In this document: positions 37,089 through 45,219 of the stretch, one piece after another
How positions within the stretch are numbered: position 1 is the stretch's first letter
How the letters are laid out: each line of letters begins with the position of its first letter
Assembly (NCBI GenBank): GCA_934352055.1
Contig: CAKRJY010000010.1
Span: 1-64,000, forward strand
Reading direction: 5' to 3'
DNA length: 64,000 nucleotides
Origin: an uncultured Lachnospiraceae bacterium
GTDB taxonomy: Bacteria; Bacillota; Clostridia; Lachnospirales; Lachnospiraceae
Made by a program: the position numbers and the translations under genes
Notes under the pieces: generated by a model
The model's input: only the letters and a program-made list of their open reading frames with translations
The model's database searches: none
Told to the model about the DNA's origin: nothing

Positions 37089-37304
37089 ATGCTGGCGCTA
37101 ACAAGAAAAAAGGGTGAATCCATTGTCATCAATAATAACATAGAAATCAGTGTATTAGAGATCCGCGGAGATCAGATTAAAATCGGCATCTCAGCACCAA
37201 AAGATGTTCCAATCTACCGCAAAGAAGTGTACTTGCAGATTCAGGAAGAAACAAAAGAGTCTATGAATGTAGACGGATTGGAAGCATTGCAAAACTTATT
37301 TTGA
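37089..37304 (+). CDS. csrA: carbon storage regulator CsrA
   Basis: 71 residues. It shows MLALTRKKGESIVINNNIEISVLEI and the RNA-contact strand, plus GISAPKDVPIYRKEVY with the conserved Arg region. CsrA dimers bind GGA motifs near ribosome sites and repress flagellin-type mRNAs; FliW relieves this. The gene ends the flgM operon, being followed by a terminator at 37317. A possible target sits at the flaG start. Confidence 0.97.
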   Translation: MLALTRKKGESIVINNNIEISVLEIRGDQIKIGISAPKDVPIYRKEVYLQIQEETKESMNVDGLEALQNLF

Positions 37305-37316
37305 TGATGGAATGAG

Positions 37317-37354
37317 AAAAGGGTTTTTCAGGTATGACTGAGGAATCCTTTTTT
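37317..37354 (+). terminator. intrinsic terminator after csrA
   Basis: AAAAGGGTTTTTCAG and CTGAGGAATCCTTTT pair with wobbles around GTATGA and end in a T6 run. Confidence 0.75.
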
Positions 37355-37429
37355 GATTAAGACGACCGCGAATCAGGCGATAGTACTCGCAAAACGTGCG
37401 CTATTGCTGTGGTAAAATAAATTGAGGGT

Positions 37430-37455
37430 TAAGAATTTGCGAGTCACGTCGATAT
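37430..37455 (+). promoter_or_regulatory. SigD (sigma-28)-type promoter for flaG-fliD-fliS
   Basis: TAAG, a 14-base spacer and GTCGATAT. The -10 octamer is identical to that before flgM. The flaG start is 52 bases downstream. Confidence 0.72.
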
Positions 37456-37492
37456 AAAAGATAGAAGAATGATGTTGTTTATAGTTTTGCAC

Positions 37493-37510
37493 ACGGAGGT
37501 GTCAGGATGA
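37493..37510 (+). promoter_or_regulatory. possible CsrA binding site at the flaG start
   Basis: Two GGA motifs, in CACGGAGG (also the ribosome site) and in TCAGGATGA spanning the ATG, lie nine bases apart. AGGAUG is the heart of the CsrA consensus. A CsrA dimer bridging both would block initiation. This is inferred from motif and from csrA lying just upstream. Confidence 0.35.
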
Positions 37511-37926
37511 AAGTAGAATCTATACAACCAGTGAATAACAGTTACCAGAGCCAGGGAAGTGCTAATGTAACTACACCGTCAGTGACGGCAGGCAGCGGGA
37601 CGACCGCTTCCGGTGATATGAGTATGCAGCCGAAAACAAAAAATACGGTTACCATTACAGAGGATACCGGCGCTAAAGCAGGCAAGATCCGCGAAGAAGG
37701 CCAGGCAAGCAATGAACAGATTCGTAAGGCTGTGGACACAATCAATAAGAATGCACATAACGAAGAGGCTGTTTTTGGAATTCATGAAGCAACCAATCGT
37801 GTGACAATCAAGATTGTGGATAAGGATACAAAAGAAGTGATCAAAGAGTTTCCACCAGAAAAAACGTTAGATATGATTGCTAAGGTTTGGGAAATGGCTG
37901 GAATTATGGTAGACGAAAGACGATAG
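37507..37926 (+). CDS. flaG: FlaG-family flagellar protein
   Basis: 139 residues. The first 60 are disordered and Ser/Thr/Gly-rich; the C-terminal 75 form the FlaG domain, including AVFGIHEATNRVTIKIVDKDTKEVIKEFPPEKTLDMIAKVWEMAGI. FlaG influences filament length in several bacteria. GGAGG precedes the ATG. It leads the flaG-fliD-fliS-fliT-like run from a SigD-like promoter. Confidence 0.93.
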   Translation: MKVESIQPVNNSYQSQGSANVTTPSVTAGSGTTASGDMSMQPKTKNTVTITEDTGAKAGKIREEGQASNEQIRKAVDTINKNAHNEEAVFGIHEATNRVTIKIVDKDTKEVIKEFPPEKTLDMIAKVWEMAGIMVDERR

Positions 37927-37936
37927 GAGGACGCAT

Positions 37937-40405
37937 ATGCCAATTCGTATGTCAGGTATGATATCAGGTATGGATACAGAAGCATTGGTATCCGCAATGG
38001 TATCTACATATGTATCAAAAAAAGAAAAATATCAGAAAGCGCAGACGAAGTTATCCTATAAGCAGGAAGCTTGGAAATCGTTGAATACGAAAGTATATAG
38101 TATGTATTCTTCCATTAGTAGTTTGCGATTCTCTTCTGCATATAACATGAAAAAGACAACGGTTTCGGATGCGACAAAGGCAACCATTACCGCCGGAAGT
38201 GATGCAATCAATGGAACGCAGAGTCTGCAGATCAAGCAATTGGCAAGATCCGGATATATTACCGGTGCTAAGCTTGCAAGCGGAACGACTGCGGATACAA
38301 CTCTTGCATCTTTGGGATATACCGGAGATGATACAACGATTACGATAAAGACAGCATCTGGCACAAAGGATATCGCGGTTGGAAAGAATACAAAGATTTC
38401 TGAAGTTGTAGATGCTATGAATAAAGCCGGGGTTAAGGCAAGTTTTGACGCGGGCAATGGCAGACTTTTTATCAGTTCTGCAAATACAGGTACTGCAAAT
38501 GATTTTGCGCTTACAGCAGCGGAGGGTAACGGATTAAAGGCGTTATCCGCACTGGGTGTTTTGGTGCGATCAAATGCAACAGATGAAGTGTATAACGCTA
38601 ACGCTGCATATGCGCTTGGTACGATGGGAACAGATGCAAGTGGCAACGTGGTTTCCTACTTCGAATTGAATGCAGATGGCAGTATTAAGTATGATACCGA
38701 TGGAAAAGCTGTAGTACGCACAGGTGTTACTTACAGTGCATCTGAGACGCAGAAGGCAATACAGGAAATCCTGGAAAAATTAGCGAATGCGTATGATGAC
38801 AACAGTAAGATTGCAGCGGAAAAGAAAGAGTTGGAAGCAAAGATTTCTTATACAGACGCAAAGAATGCCGTAAATGATGTCTTGACAAAAGATGGCGGAG
38901 ATCGTCTGGTGCAATTGCTTAAAACTGCAGACCAGGATAAGGTGTATGTTGGACCGGATGGACAGACCTATACGGGAAGAAGTGAAGTAAAAGACGCAGA
39001 TGGTAATATTACAGGTTACCACTATTACAATACATCACCTCAAAATAATAACGGAACGATTCTGGATATGGAAGATGAAAGTAAACCACATCTGGATGTT
39101 ACCGTAGATAATAAAATTGATTTAGCATCGGAAGAGATTGAAAAAATCGCTAAAGATATGGGTCTGATTACAACCACAACGGAAAAAGCCGAAGACGGCA
39201 CTGAGAGTGAGAAAAAGGACACATCAGCGCTTGATACCTTAAAGAAGCAGCTTGATACAGTATTGGCAGTTGATGAGAATGCTACTTATACCGATGCAGA
39301 CAAAGCAGCCTATATGCTGACAGCGGAACAAAAAGAGGCAGCAAAAACACGTATCGAAGAAATTGTCAAAGAAACAGAGACAAATAACCAGACAATTGCG
39401 GCGAATGATTATTGGGATGTTAAAGATTATTCAGCATATTATGAAAATGGTATGTTGAGTACAGATAAACTGAGCAATCTGGCAGCAACGATTACAGATA
39501 AGATTACAACAGCAAAAGAGATTGTGACAGGAGAAACAAGCATTGCTTACAACCAGGGAGCAACACGCGTGGATGCACAGGATGCTATTATCAGTTTAAA
39601 TGATGCAGAGTTCACATCAGATACGAATACATTTAATATCAATGGACTGACGATTAAGGCATTGGCAACAACGGCCGCTGGCGAAACGCTGAGTATTAAT
39701 ACAGATACGGATACACAGGGGCTCTACGATAAAATCAAAGATTTCCTGACACAATATAATGAGATTATCAATGAGATTACCGGTTTGTATAATGCTGATT
39801 CTGCCAAGGGTTACGAGCCACTGACTGAGGATGAGAAAGATGCGATGAGTGAATCCGAGATCGAAAAGTGGGAGACGAAAATCAAAGATGCGATTTTGCG
39901 TAAGGATTCTACATTGGGAACGATTCAGAGTACCATGACAAATGCTATGATGCAGACCTATACGATCAACGGACAGACGTATTCGCTTGCCAGCTTTGGT
40001 ATACAGACCTTAGGGTATCTGAATGCATCCAAGAATGAAAATTACGCGTACCATATCGATGGTGATTCTGAGGATACCGTTACAGCCGGAAAAACAGATA
40101 AATTGATGAGTGCGTTGACGAATGACCCGGATACCGTGATTGACTTTATGAAGCAGTTGACATCGGGACTATATACTGCACTTGATAAGCAGATGAAAGG
40201 TACCAATTTAAGAAGTACCTATACTATCTATAATGATAAGCAGATGGCATCAGAATATAGCAGCTACACAACGACCATTAAGCAATGGGAAGAAAAAATC
40301 CAGGATTACGAAGACCGTTATTACAGCCAATTTTCTAAGATGGAATCGTCTTTGGCAAAATTGCAGAGTTCAACGTCATCACTGACATCATTATTTGGAA
40401 ACTAA
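37937..40405 (+). CDS. fliD: flagellar filament cap protein FliD
   Basis: 822 residues, long for FliD (Bacillus has about 500). The N-terminal FliD_N part has RMSGMISGMDTEALVSAMVSTY and KLSYKQEAWKSLNTKVYSMYSSISSLR; the C-terminal part has GLYDKIKDFLTQYNEIINEITGLY and the final QWEEKIQDYEDRYYSQFSKMESSLAKLQSS coiled coil. Extra length is in the middle (about 200-560), an Asp/Lys/Thr-rich stretch likely exposed on the filament tip. FliD caps the filament and folds incoming flagellin. The gene follows flaG by ten bases. Confidence 0.94.
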   Translation: MPIRMSGMISGMDTEALVSAMVSTYVSKKEKYQKAQTKLSYKQEAWKSLNTKVYSMYSSISSLRFSSAYNMKKTTVSDATKATITAGSDAINGTQSLQIKQLARSGYITGAKLASGTTADTTLASLGYTGDDTTITIKTASGTKDIAVGKNTKISEVVDAMNKAGVKASFDAGNGRLFISSANTGTANDFALTAAEGNGLKALSALGVLVRSNATDEVYNANAAYALGTMGTDASGNVVSYFELNADGSIKYDTDGKAVVRTGVTYSASETQKAIQEILEKLANAYDDNSKIAAEKKELEAKISYTDAKNAVNDVLTKDGGDRLVQLLKTADQDKVYVGPDGQTYTGRSEVKDADGNITGYHYYNTSPQNNNGTILDMEDESKPHLDVTVDNKIDLASEEIEKIAKDMGLITTTTEKAEDGTESEKKDTSALDTLKKQLDTVLAVDENATYTDADKAAYMLTAEQKEAAKTRIEEIVKETETNNQTIAANDYWDVKDYSAYYENGMLSTDKLSNLAATITDKITTAKEIVTGETSIAYNQGATRVDAQDAIISLNDAEFTSDTNTFNINGLTIKALATTAAGETLSINTDTDTQGLYDKIKDFLTQYNEIINEITGLYNADSAKGYEPLTEDEKDAMSESEIEKWETKIKDAILRKDSTLGTIQSTMTNAMMQTYTINGQTYSLASFGIQTLGYLNASKNENYAYHIDGDSEDTVTAGKTDKLMSALTNDPDTVIDFMKQLTSGLYTALDKQMKGTNLRSTYTIYNDKQMASEYSSYTTTIKQWEEKIQDYEDRYYSQFSKMESSLAKLQSSTSSLTSLFGN

Positions 40406-40420
40406 TAGGGGGTAGGAAAC

Positions 40421-40810
40421 ATGGTACCTAATAATGGGTATAATGCATACGCACAGAATAAAATTTTGACAGCATCACCTGCGGAGCTGACTTTGATGCT
40501 ATACGAAGGAGCAATCAAGTTTTGCAACATTGCGGTTGTAGCAATTGAGAATAAGGATTACGCCAAGGCAAATACAAACATCCAAAAGGCAGAAAGAATC
40601 ATTGGTGAATTCAAGGCGACCTTAAATCACAAGTATGCAACAGCAAAAGATTTTGACGTTGTTTATGATTATCTGATGGAGCGCTTGCTTCAGGCAAATT
40701 TAAAAAAGGACACGGAAATATTAGAGGAAGTGTTAAAACACTTGCGTACCATGCGTGACACATGGAAAGAAGTCATGCAGATCACAAAACATGGAACGCA
40801 GGTTGGCTAA
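40421..40810 (+). CDS. fliS: flagellar export chaperone FliS
   Basis: 129 residues of five-helix bundle, with YNAYAQNKILTASPAELTLMLYEGAIKF at the N-terminus, the defining FliS segment. It binds the flagellin C-terminus in the cytosol to prevent early polymerisation. It follows fliD by 15 bases, behind a purine-rich GGGGGTAGG site. The flagellin gene itself is not in this window. Confidence 0.97.
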   Translation: MVPNNGYNAYAQNKILTASPAELTLMLYEGAIKFCNIAVVAIENKDYAKANTNIQKAERIIGEFKATLNHKYATAKDFDVVYDYLMERLLQANLKKDTEILEEVLKHLRTMRDTWKEVMQITKHGTQVG

Positions 40811-40821
40811 GAGGAGCAAAG

Positions 40822-41301
40822 ATGGACGAAAAAAATTATATTCAGATTCTGGAAGATAGTCTTGAGACCAAGATTGATTTGCTTCGCAGATTACAGGTGC
40901 TTTGTGGAGAACAGGCAGAAATCTTAAAGGATCCGAATGCAGCACCGGAAGCATTTGAAAAGAATATAGAAGAAAAAGGAAAGCTGATTGATCGTCTTTC
41001 TGCCATGGATCAGGGCTTTGATGCGCTTTTTTCCAAGGTGCAGGGCGAATTGGAGCGCAATCGTGAACAGTATCGCACTTCCATTGCACATATGCAGGAG
41101 ATGATCCGCGAGATCACACAGCGCAGTTCCAATTTGCAGGTATTAGAACAGCAGAACAAAGAACTGGCAAAGGCAAAGTTTAGCCAGATTCGTACCCAGA
41201 CAAAGGAAATCCGCCAGAGTCGTAAGGCTGTAAATTCCTACTACCAGAACATGATGAAGATGAATACAGTGGATCCACAATTCATGGATAGTAAAAAATA
41301 G
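40822..41301 (+). CDS. FliT/FlgN-like flagellar chaperone
   Basis: 159 residues, nearly all helix. Position directly after fliS (11 bases) and the chaperone-like coiled coil suggest a FliT-type protein, which would escort the FliD cap. Sequence conservation is too weak to be certain; it could equally be classed as FlgN-like. The start at 40822 follows GAGGAG; an upstream ATG at 40762 lies inside fliS. It ends the operon; no clear terminator is seen immediately behind. Confidence 0.7.
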   Translation: MDEKNYIQILEDSLETKIDLLRRLQVLCGEQAEILKDPNAAPEAFEKNIEEKGKLIDRLSAMDQGFDALFSKVQGELERNREQYRTSIAHMQEMIREITQRSSNLQVLEQQNKELAKAKFSQIRTQTKEIRQSRKAVNSYYQNMMKMNTVDPQFMDSKK

Positions 41302-41398
41302 AACATGAAATAATTCATAAAAATACAAAGAATAAGCGTTAAAAAGTTTGAATTATTCACAAAATTACATGTGATACGTGATAATTATAAGAAAATTT

Positions 41399-41427
41399 CT
41401 TGACATAGAAAAAATGTGGTGGTAATT
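41399..41427 (+). promoter_or_regulatory. SigA-type promoter of the cstA T-box leader
   Basis: A perfect TTGACA, a 17-base spacer and TAATTT. Transcription would begin near 41434, giving an untranslated leader of about 360 bases before cstA. Confidence 0.75.
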
Positions 41428-41433
41428 TATTCA

Positions 41434-41729
41434 CAAACAAAGAGTAAATGCAACGAACAGAACAAGATTGTAAGAACATCACATACAGTGCAGAGAGTTA
41501 TCGGTTGGTGTGAGATAACGTATGGTTCTTATGATTATCCTCTGCGAGCAGTGTACTGAATACCTGATGGGTGAGTAAGTACCACCGGTTTCCACCGTTA
41601 TATGGAGGCTTATTTCTGTAACAGAGATTACGGTGATGAGAGTGAGTGGTCACATGTGGTGGCAATTAAAGTGGTAACGCGGAAGTTGAAAGCTTTCGTC
41701 TTTAGTGATAAAGACGAAGGCTTTTTTTA
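41434..41729 (+). ncRNA. T-box riboswitch leader of cstA
   Basis: Stem I carries the AGAGA motif (41493-41497) and the GGTTGGTGTGA distal loop. The T-box proper, AAAGTGGTAACGCGG, lies at 41668-41682; its TGGT bulge pairs with an uncharged tRNA ending ACCA, so a tRNA with A at position 73. The competing terminator (41691-41729) is a 14-bp stem with T7. Uncharged tRNA binding should let transcription proceed into cstA. I could not fix the specifier codon: the region just before TGA in stem I offers TTA, TAT or TTC. The stretch 41302-41398 before the promoter shows only AT-rich sequence. Confidence 0.9.
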
Positions 41730-41794
41730 ATGTCCTTATACATAGACTCTTTGTAATGTATAGAAAGGAGCCGCATAAAAGGCGGGAGAAAGAC

Positions 41795-43483
41795 ATGAAT
41801 GGATTAGTTATTATTTTAATTGGAATGGTAGCACTTGGGGCAGGCTACTTGTTTTACGGACGATGGCTGGCAAACAGATGGGGCATTGACCCTAAGGCTA
41901 AAACGCCGGCATACACACATGAGGACGGAGAAGATTTCGTTCCATCTTCAAAATTTACCGTATTTTCACATCAGTTTTCATCTATTGCAGGTGCAGGACC
42001 TGTCACCGGACCAATTCTTGCTTCGGTATTTGGATGGGTGCCGGTGCTTCTCTGGTTGATTGTAGGAGGACTTTTCTTTGGAGCTGTACAGGACTTTGGT
42101 GCTTTGTATGCTTCTGTAAAAAATGAAGGAAAATCCATGGGTATGATTATTGAAAAATACATTGGAAAAACAGGGCGAAAACTATTCATGCTGTTCTGTT
42201 GGTTATTTACGCTTTTAGTCATTGCTGCCTTTACCGACATGGTGGCAGGAACCTTTGTAGGAAAAGGTGTTGCAGATATGAGTAAAATGACATCTTATGC
42301 AGATGCAGCAGCAGCTTCTATTTCAATGTTATTTATCGTCGTTGCTATTATATTTGGGCTGATTCAAAAAGCAGTAGGTAATATGAATGAGTGGGTTAGA
42401 GCCGTTGTTGCTATTGCCCTATTGGTTGGCATGTTTTTCGTGGGTATGCACTTCCCGATTTATGCAACCAAAAGTGCATGGATTTATATTATTATGGCTT
42501 ATTTGTTCTTGGCATCCGTTATGCCAATGTGGCTTTTGATGCAACCGAGAGATTATATGACAACATTTATGCTTCTTGGCATGATCATTGGCGCAGTCGT
42601 TGGTGTTGTTGTTGCACATCCGACAATGCAACTGAACGCTTTCAATGGATTTGAAGTAAACGGAAGTTATCTGTTCCCAACATTGTTTGTAACGATCGCC
42701 TGCGGTGCGGTATCCGGATTTCATAGTCTGGTATCTTCCGGAACCTCGTCAAAAACGATCAGCAATGAAAAAGATATGCCAATGGTAGGATATGGCGCAA
42801 TGGTCGTAGAATCTCTGTTAGGCATTGTGGCACTTGTTGTTGTAGGAGCTGTTGCTGTGGGTGGCACAAAACCGGATGGAACGCCATTTTCTATCTTTTC
42901 TGCCGGTGTTGCAGGATTTCTGGAGAAATTAGGATTACCGGTACAGGTGGCAACCGTATTTATGACAATGTGTGTATCAGCGCTGGCACTGACTTCATTG
43001 GATTCCGTAGCAAGAATCGGTCGTATGTCATTTCAGGAGTTATTTTTAGGAGATACAACAGATTCTTCAAAGATGCCGGTATGGCAGAAGATTTTGACCA
43101 ATAAGTATTTTGCAACGGTGATTACGCTGTTCTTTGGATATTTATTAACACTGGGTGGATATAATAATGTATGGCCGTTGTTTGGCTCAGCAAACCAGTT
43201 ATTAGCCGCTTTGGTTCTGATTGCACTTTCCGTATTCTTAAAGACGACAGGAAGAACAGGCTGGACATTATATGCGCCAATGTTTATTATGTTAGCAGTA
43301 ACATTCACAGCACTGATTCAAAAAACAATCGGACTTGTTGCAAATATTGCCAATGGACAGGCAACTTTCCTTGTTGATGGTTTACAGTTTATTGTAGCTG
43401 TTCTTTTGATGGTTCTGGGTGTGTGTGTTGCGTTTAGCTGTTTGAAAAAATTATTTGGCGCAAAGGAAAAGACACAGGCATAA
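41795..43483 (+). CDS. cstA: CstA-family transporter (carbon starvation protein A homologue)
   Basis: 562 residues with about sixteen hydrophobic segments. CstA hallmarks are FYGRWLANRWGIDP near the N-terminus, HQFSSIAGAGPVTGPILASVFGW, GAVQDFGALYASVKNEGKS and SGFHSLVSSGTSSKTISNE. Homologues import pyruvate or peptides. Here a T-box leader controls the gene, so uptake of an amino acid or peptide is likelier. The start at 41795 follows GGCGGGAG; an upstream in-frame ATG would overlap the leader region. The gamma carbonic anhydrase gene follows 23 bases later. Confidence 0.93.
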   Translation: MNGLVIILIGMVALGAGYLFYGRWLANRWGIDPKAKTPAYTHEDGEDFVPSSKFTVFSHQFSSIAGAGPVTGPILASVFGWVPVLLWLIVGGLFFGAVQDFGALYASVKNEGKSMGMIIEKYIGKTGRKLFMLFCWLFTLLVIAAFTDMVAGTFVGKGVADMSKMTSYADAAAASISMLFIVVAIIFGLIQKAVGNMNEWVRAVVAIALLVGMFFVGMHFPIYATKSAWIYIIMAYLFLASVMPMWLLMQPRDYMTTFMLLGMIIGAVVGVVVAHPTMQLNAFNGFEVNGSYLFPTLFVTIACGAVSGFHSLVSSGTSSKTISNEKDMPMVGYGAMVVESLLGIVALVVVGAVAVGGTKPDGTPFSIFSAGVAGFLEKLGLPVQVATVFMTMCVSALALTSLDSVARIGRMSFQELFLGDTTDSSKMPVWQKILTNKYFATVITLFFGYLLTLGGYNNVWPLFGSANQLLAALVLIALSVFLKTTGRTGWTLYAPMFIMLAVTFTALIQKTIGLVANIANGQATFLVDGLQFIVAVLLMVLGVCVAFSCLKKLFGAKEKTQA

Positions 43484-43506
43484 TCCTTTGCAAAAAGGAG
43501 CAGAGT

Positions 43507-44019
43507 ATGGAGAAAAAATGGTATGCGGCTGATACAGCCGTGATGATGGGAGATATTACAGTGGCAGAAAATGTCAGTGTATGGCATCACGCAACACTTC
43601 GTGCCGATACGGCAGCACTTGTTATTGGAAAAGATAGCAATGTGCAGGATAATGTATGTATCCATGCGGGAGATGGGTATCCGGTGATACTCGGAGAACA
43701 GGTTACTATTGGTCACAGTGCCGTGATCCATGGCTGTACGATAGATGACAACACAATTGTTGGCATGGGTGCCATTGTTTTAAATGGTGCGCATATTGGA
43801 AAGAATTGTCTGATCGGTGCAGGGGCACTTATCACGCAAGGGATGGAAATTCCAGAGGGAAGTCTTGCCTTTGGCAATCCAGCGAAGGTGCGACGATCAT
43901 TATCAGAGGAAGAGATTGCGCATAACAAGGAAAATGCACTGCATTATATCGAAGCAGGCAGAGAACAATTAATAGAAAAAGATGTGAAAATGTGGAATGA
44001 ATCCCATACAAACTCCTAA
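43507..44019 (+). CDS. gamma carbonic anhydrase family protein
   Basis: 170 residues with hexapeptide repeats that form a left-handed beta helix: GDITVAENVSVWHHATLRAD, then GKDSNVQDNVCIHAGDGYPV, GEQVTIGHSAVIHGC and GMGAIVLNGA. The His residues at HAG and GHSAVIHG are the metal ligands of the family (YrdA/PaaY-like). Many members have weak or no anhydrase activity. AAAAGGAG precedes the ATG; it is likely in the cstA transcript and ends at a strong terminator. Confidence 0.9.
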   Translation: MEKKWYAADTAVMMGDITVAENVSVWHHATLRADTAALVIGKDSNVQDNVCIHAGDGYPVILGEQVTIGHSAVIHGCTIDDNTIVGMGAIVLNGAHIGKNCLIGAGALITQGMEIPEGSLAFGNPAKVRRSLSEEEIAHNKENALHYIEAGREQLIEKDVKMWNESHTNS

Positions 44020-44033
44020 GAGAATGTGATGAT

Positions 44034-44080
44034 AGAACTGCTTCTTGTGAATTTTAAAACAGGAAGCAGTTCTATTTTTT
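44034..44080 (+). terminator. intrinsic terminator after the carbonic anhydrase gene
   Basis: An 11-bp perfect outer stem (AGAACTGCTTC and its complement) with an AT-rich loop, then T6 at 44075-44080. Confidence 0.88.
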
Positions 44081-44092
44081 ACCAATACCCTA

Positions 44093-44121
44093 TTGACACG
44101 ATAGGAATAGTAGACTATAAT
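44093..44121 (+). promoter_or_regulatory. perfect-consensus SigA promoter of the cysteine-type ABC operon
   Basis: TTGACA, a 17-base spacer and TATAAT, matching consensus in every base. The predicted start is near 44128, leaving a 150-base leader with a short cysteine-rich ORF. Confidence 0.92.
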
Positions 44122-44156
44122 CGGGAACATCAATAGAAAAGGGGGCACATAGAACA

Positions 44157-44228
44157 ATGTTACACAAAAAAACAATGCGATGTATGTGTTTGGAACGTAA
44201 CAACAAAGCATGCTTCTGCGTAGAATAG
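44157..44228 (+). CDS. cysteine-rich leader peptide upstream of the ABC operon
   Basis: 23 codons plus TAG. The peptide starts MLHKKTM and holds four Cys as C-x-C pairs (residues 9/11 and 19/21), the second pair in ACFCVE near the end. AAAAGGGGG lies eleven bases before its ATG. The next gene encodes a cysteine-family binding protein, so a cysteine-responsive leader is a reasonable reading: ribosome stalling at Cys codons when cysteine is short would alter the 49-base gap before the binding-protein gene. I see no classic terminator in that gap, so the mechanism (translational coupling or mRNA stability) is open. Confidence 0.55.
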   Translation: MLHKKTMRCMCLERNNKACFCVE

Positions 44229-44277
44229 ATAAAGGAAAAAGAAAATACAAAAAGATGATGAAAAAGGAGAACTTAAA

Positions 44278-45168
44278 ATGAAGAATTTGAAAATAAAGAA
44301 ACTATTAGCTTTGGCAATCGCCGGTGTATTAAGTGTTGGACTTGTGGCATGTGGAAGTTCTGATGCCGATGGCGCGAAGACAGATGCAGCAGCTGGATCA
44401 GACAGTGCTTCAGGCACATATCGTACATTGGACGATATCAAGGAAGATGGAACCATTAACATTGGTGTGTTTTCTGATAAAAATCCATTTGGCTATGTGG
44501 ATGAAAATGGAGAATATCAAGGCTATGATGTATACTTTGCAAATCGTCTGGCAAAGGATTTAGGTGTGAAAGTTAACTTTGTATCAACAGAAGCCGCAAA
44601 CCGTATCGAATATTTGCAGACTGGTAAGGTGGATGTTATTTTGGCAAACTTTACTGTGACAGAAGAAAGAGCACAGGAAGTTGACTTTGCACTTCCTTAC
44701 ATGAACGTGTCTATTGGTGTTGTATCAAGAGAGGATAATGTGATCAAGAGTCTGGATAACTGGAATAAAGATGATTCGATTATTGTTATTTCCGGAACAA
44801 CAGCAGAGACATATCTGACAGAAAATTATCCGGATATTCCATTACAGAAATTTGATTCCTATGCAACAGCAAAAGAGGCATTTCAGAACGGAACCGGTGT
44901 TGCATGGGCAAACGATAACACAGAAGTTATTGCATTTTCTTTGCAGAACAAAGGTTATGTTGTAGGTATTCCATCTACCGGCGGCAATGATACGATTGCA
45001 CCAGCTGTTACCAAGGGAAACAAGGAATTGCTTGACTGGATCAACAGCGAAATTGAGACACTGGGTCAGGAAAACTTTTTCCATAAGGATTATGAAGAAA
45101 CCTTGGTTGATACGTATGGAACAGAATATGAAGACAGCCTTGTTGTAGAAGGCGGTAAGACAGAATAA
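44278..45168 (+). CDS. amino-acid ABC transporter substrate-binding lipoprotein, probably for cysteine/cystine
   Basis: 296 residues. The signal peptide ends in the lipobox LVACGSS with Cys26 anchoring it outside the cell. The periplasmic-binding-protein family 3 domain begins at TLDDIKEDGTINIGVFSDKN; the runs NPFGYVDENGEYQGYDVYFA, TEAANRIEYLQTGKVDVILA and ANFTVTEERAQEVDFALPY closely recall the CjaA cysteine receptor of Campylobacter. It would deliver the amino acid to the two permeases that follow. AAAAAGGAG precedes the ATG. The cysteine-rich leader upstream supports the substrate. Confidence 0.88.
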   Translation: MKNLKIKKLLALAIAGVLSVGLVACGSSDADGAKTDAAAGSDSASGTYRTLDDIKEDGTINIGVFSDKNPFGYVDENGEYQGYDVYFANRLAKDLGVKVNFVSTEAANRIEYLQTGKVDVILANFTVTEERAQEVDFALPYMNVSIGVVSREDNVIKSLDNWNKDDSIIVISGTTAETYLTENYPDIPLQKFDSYATAKEAFQNGTGVAWANDNTEVIAFSLQNKGYVVGIPSTGGNDTIAPAVTKGNKELLDWINSEIETLGQENFFHKDYEETLVDTYGTEYEDSLVVEGGKTE

Positions 45169-45219
45169 ATACCAGAACATCCGCGTTAAATATTTTTTGG
45201 GAAAGGAGGAAGCAATACC

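Noticed and set aside
37357..37386. Second SigD-like promoter (TAAG-N15-GGCGATAG) before flaG
   Set aside because: Only six of eight -10 bases match and a better site lies at 37430; it also falls directly behind the csrA terminator.
38056..38646. 196-codon open frame antisense to fliD
   Set aside because: Composition (Ala/Val/Ser/Pro) is that of a reverse-frame shadow; no start signal and no family resemblance.
41493..41560. tRNA-like gene in the region before cstA
   Set aside because: The structure is the stem I of a T-box leader; no full cloverleaf with CCA-type acceptor stem is present.
41705..41794. N-terminal extension of cstA from 41705
   Set aside because: It would begin within the T-box terminator; the ATG at 41795 has GGCGGGAG before it and starts at the conserved first helix.
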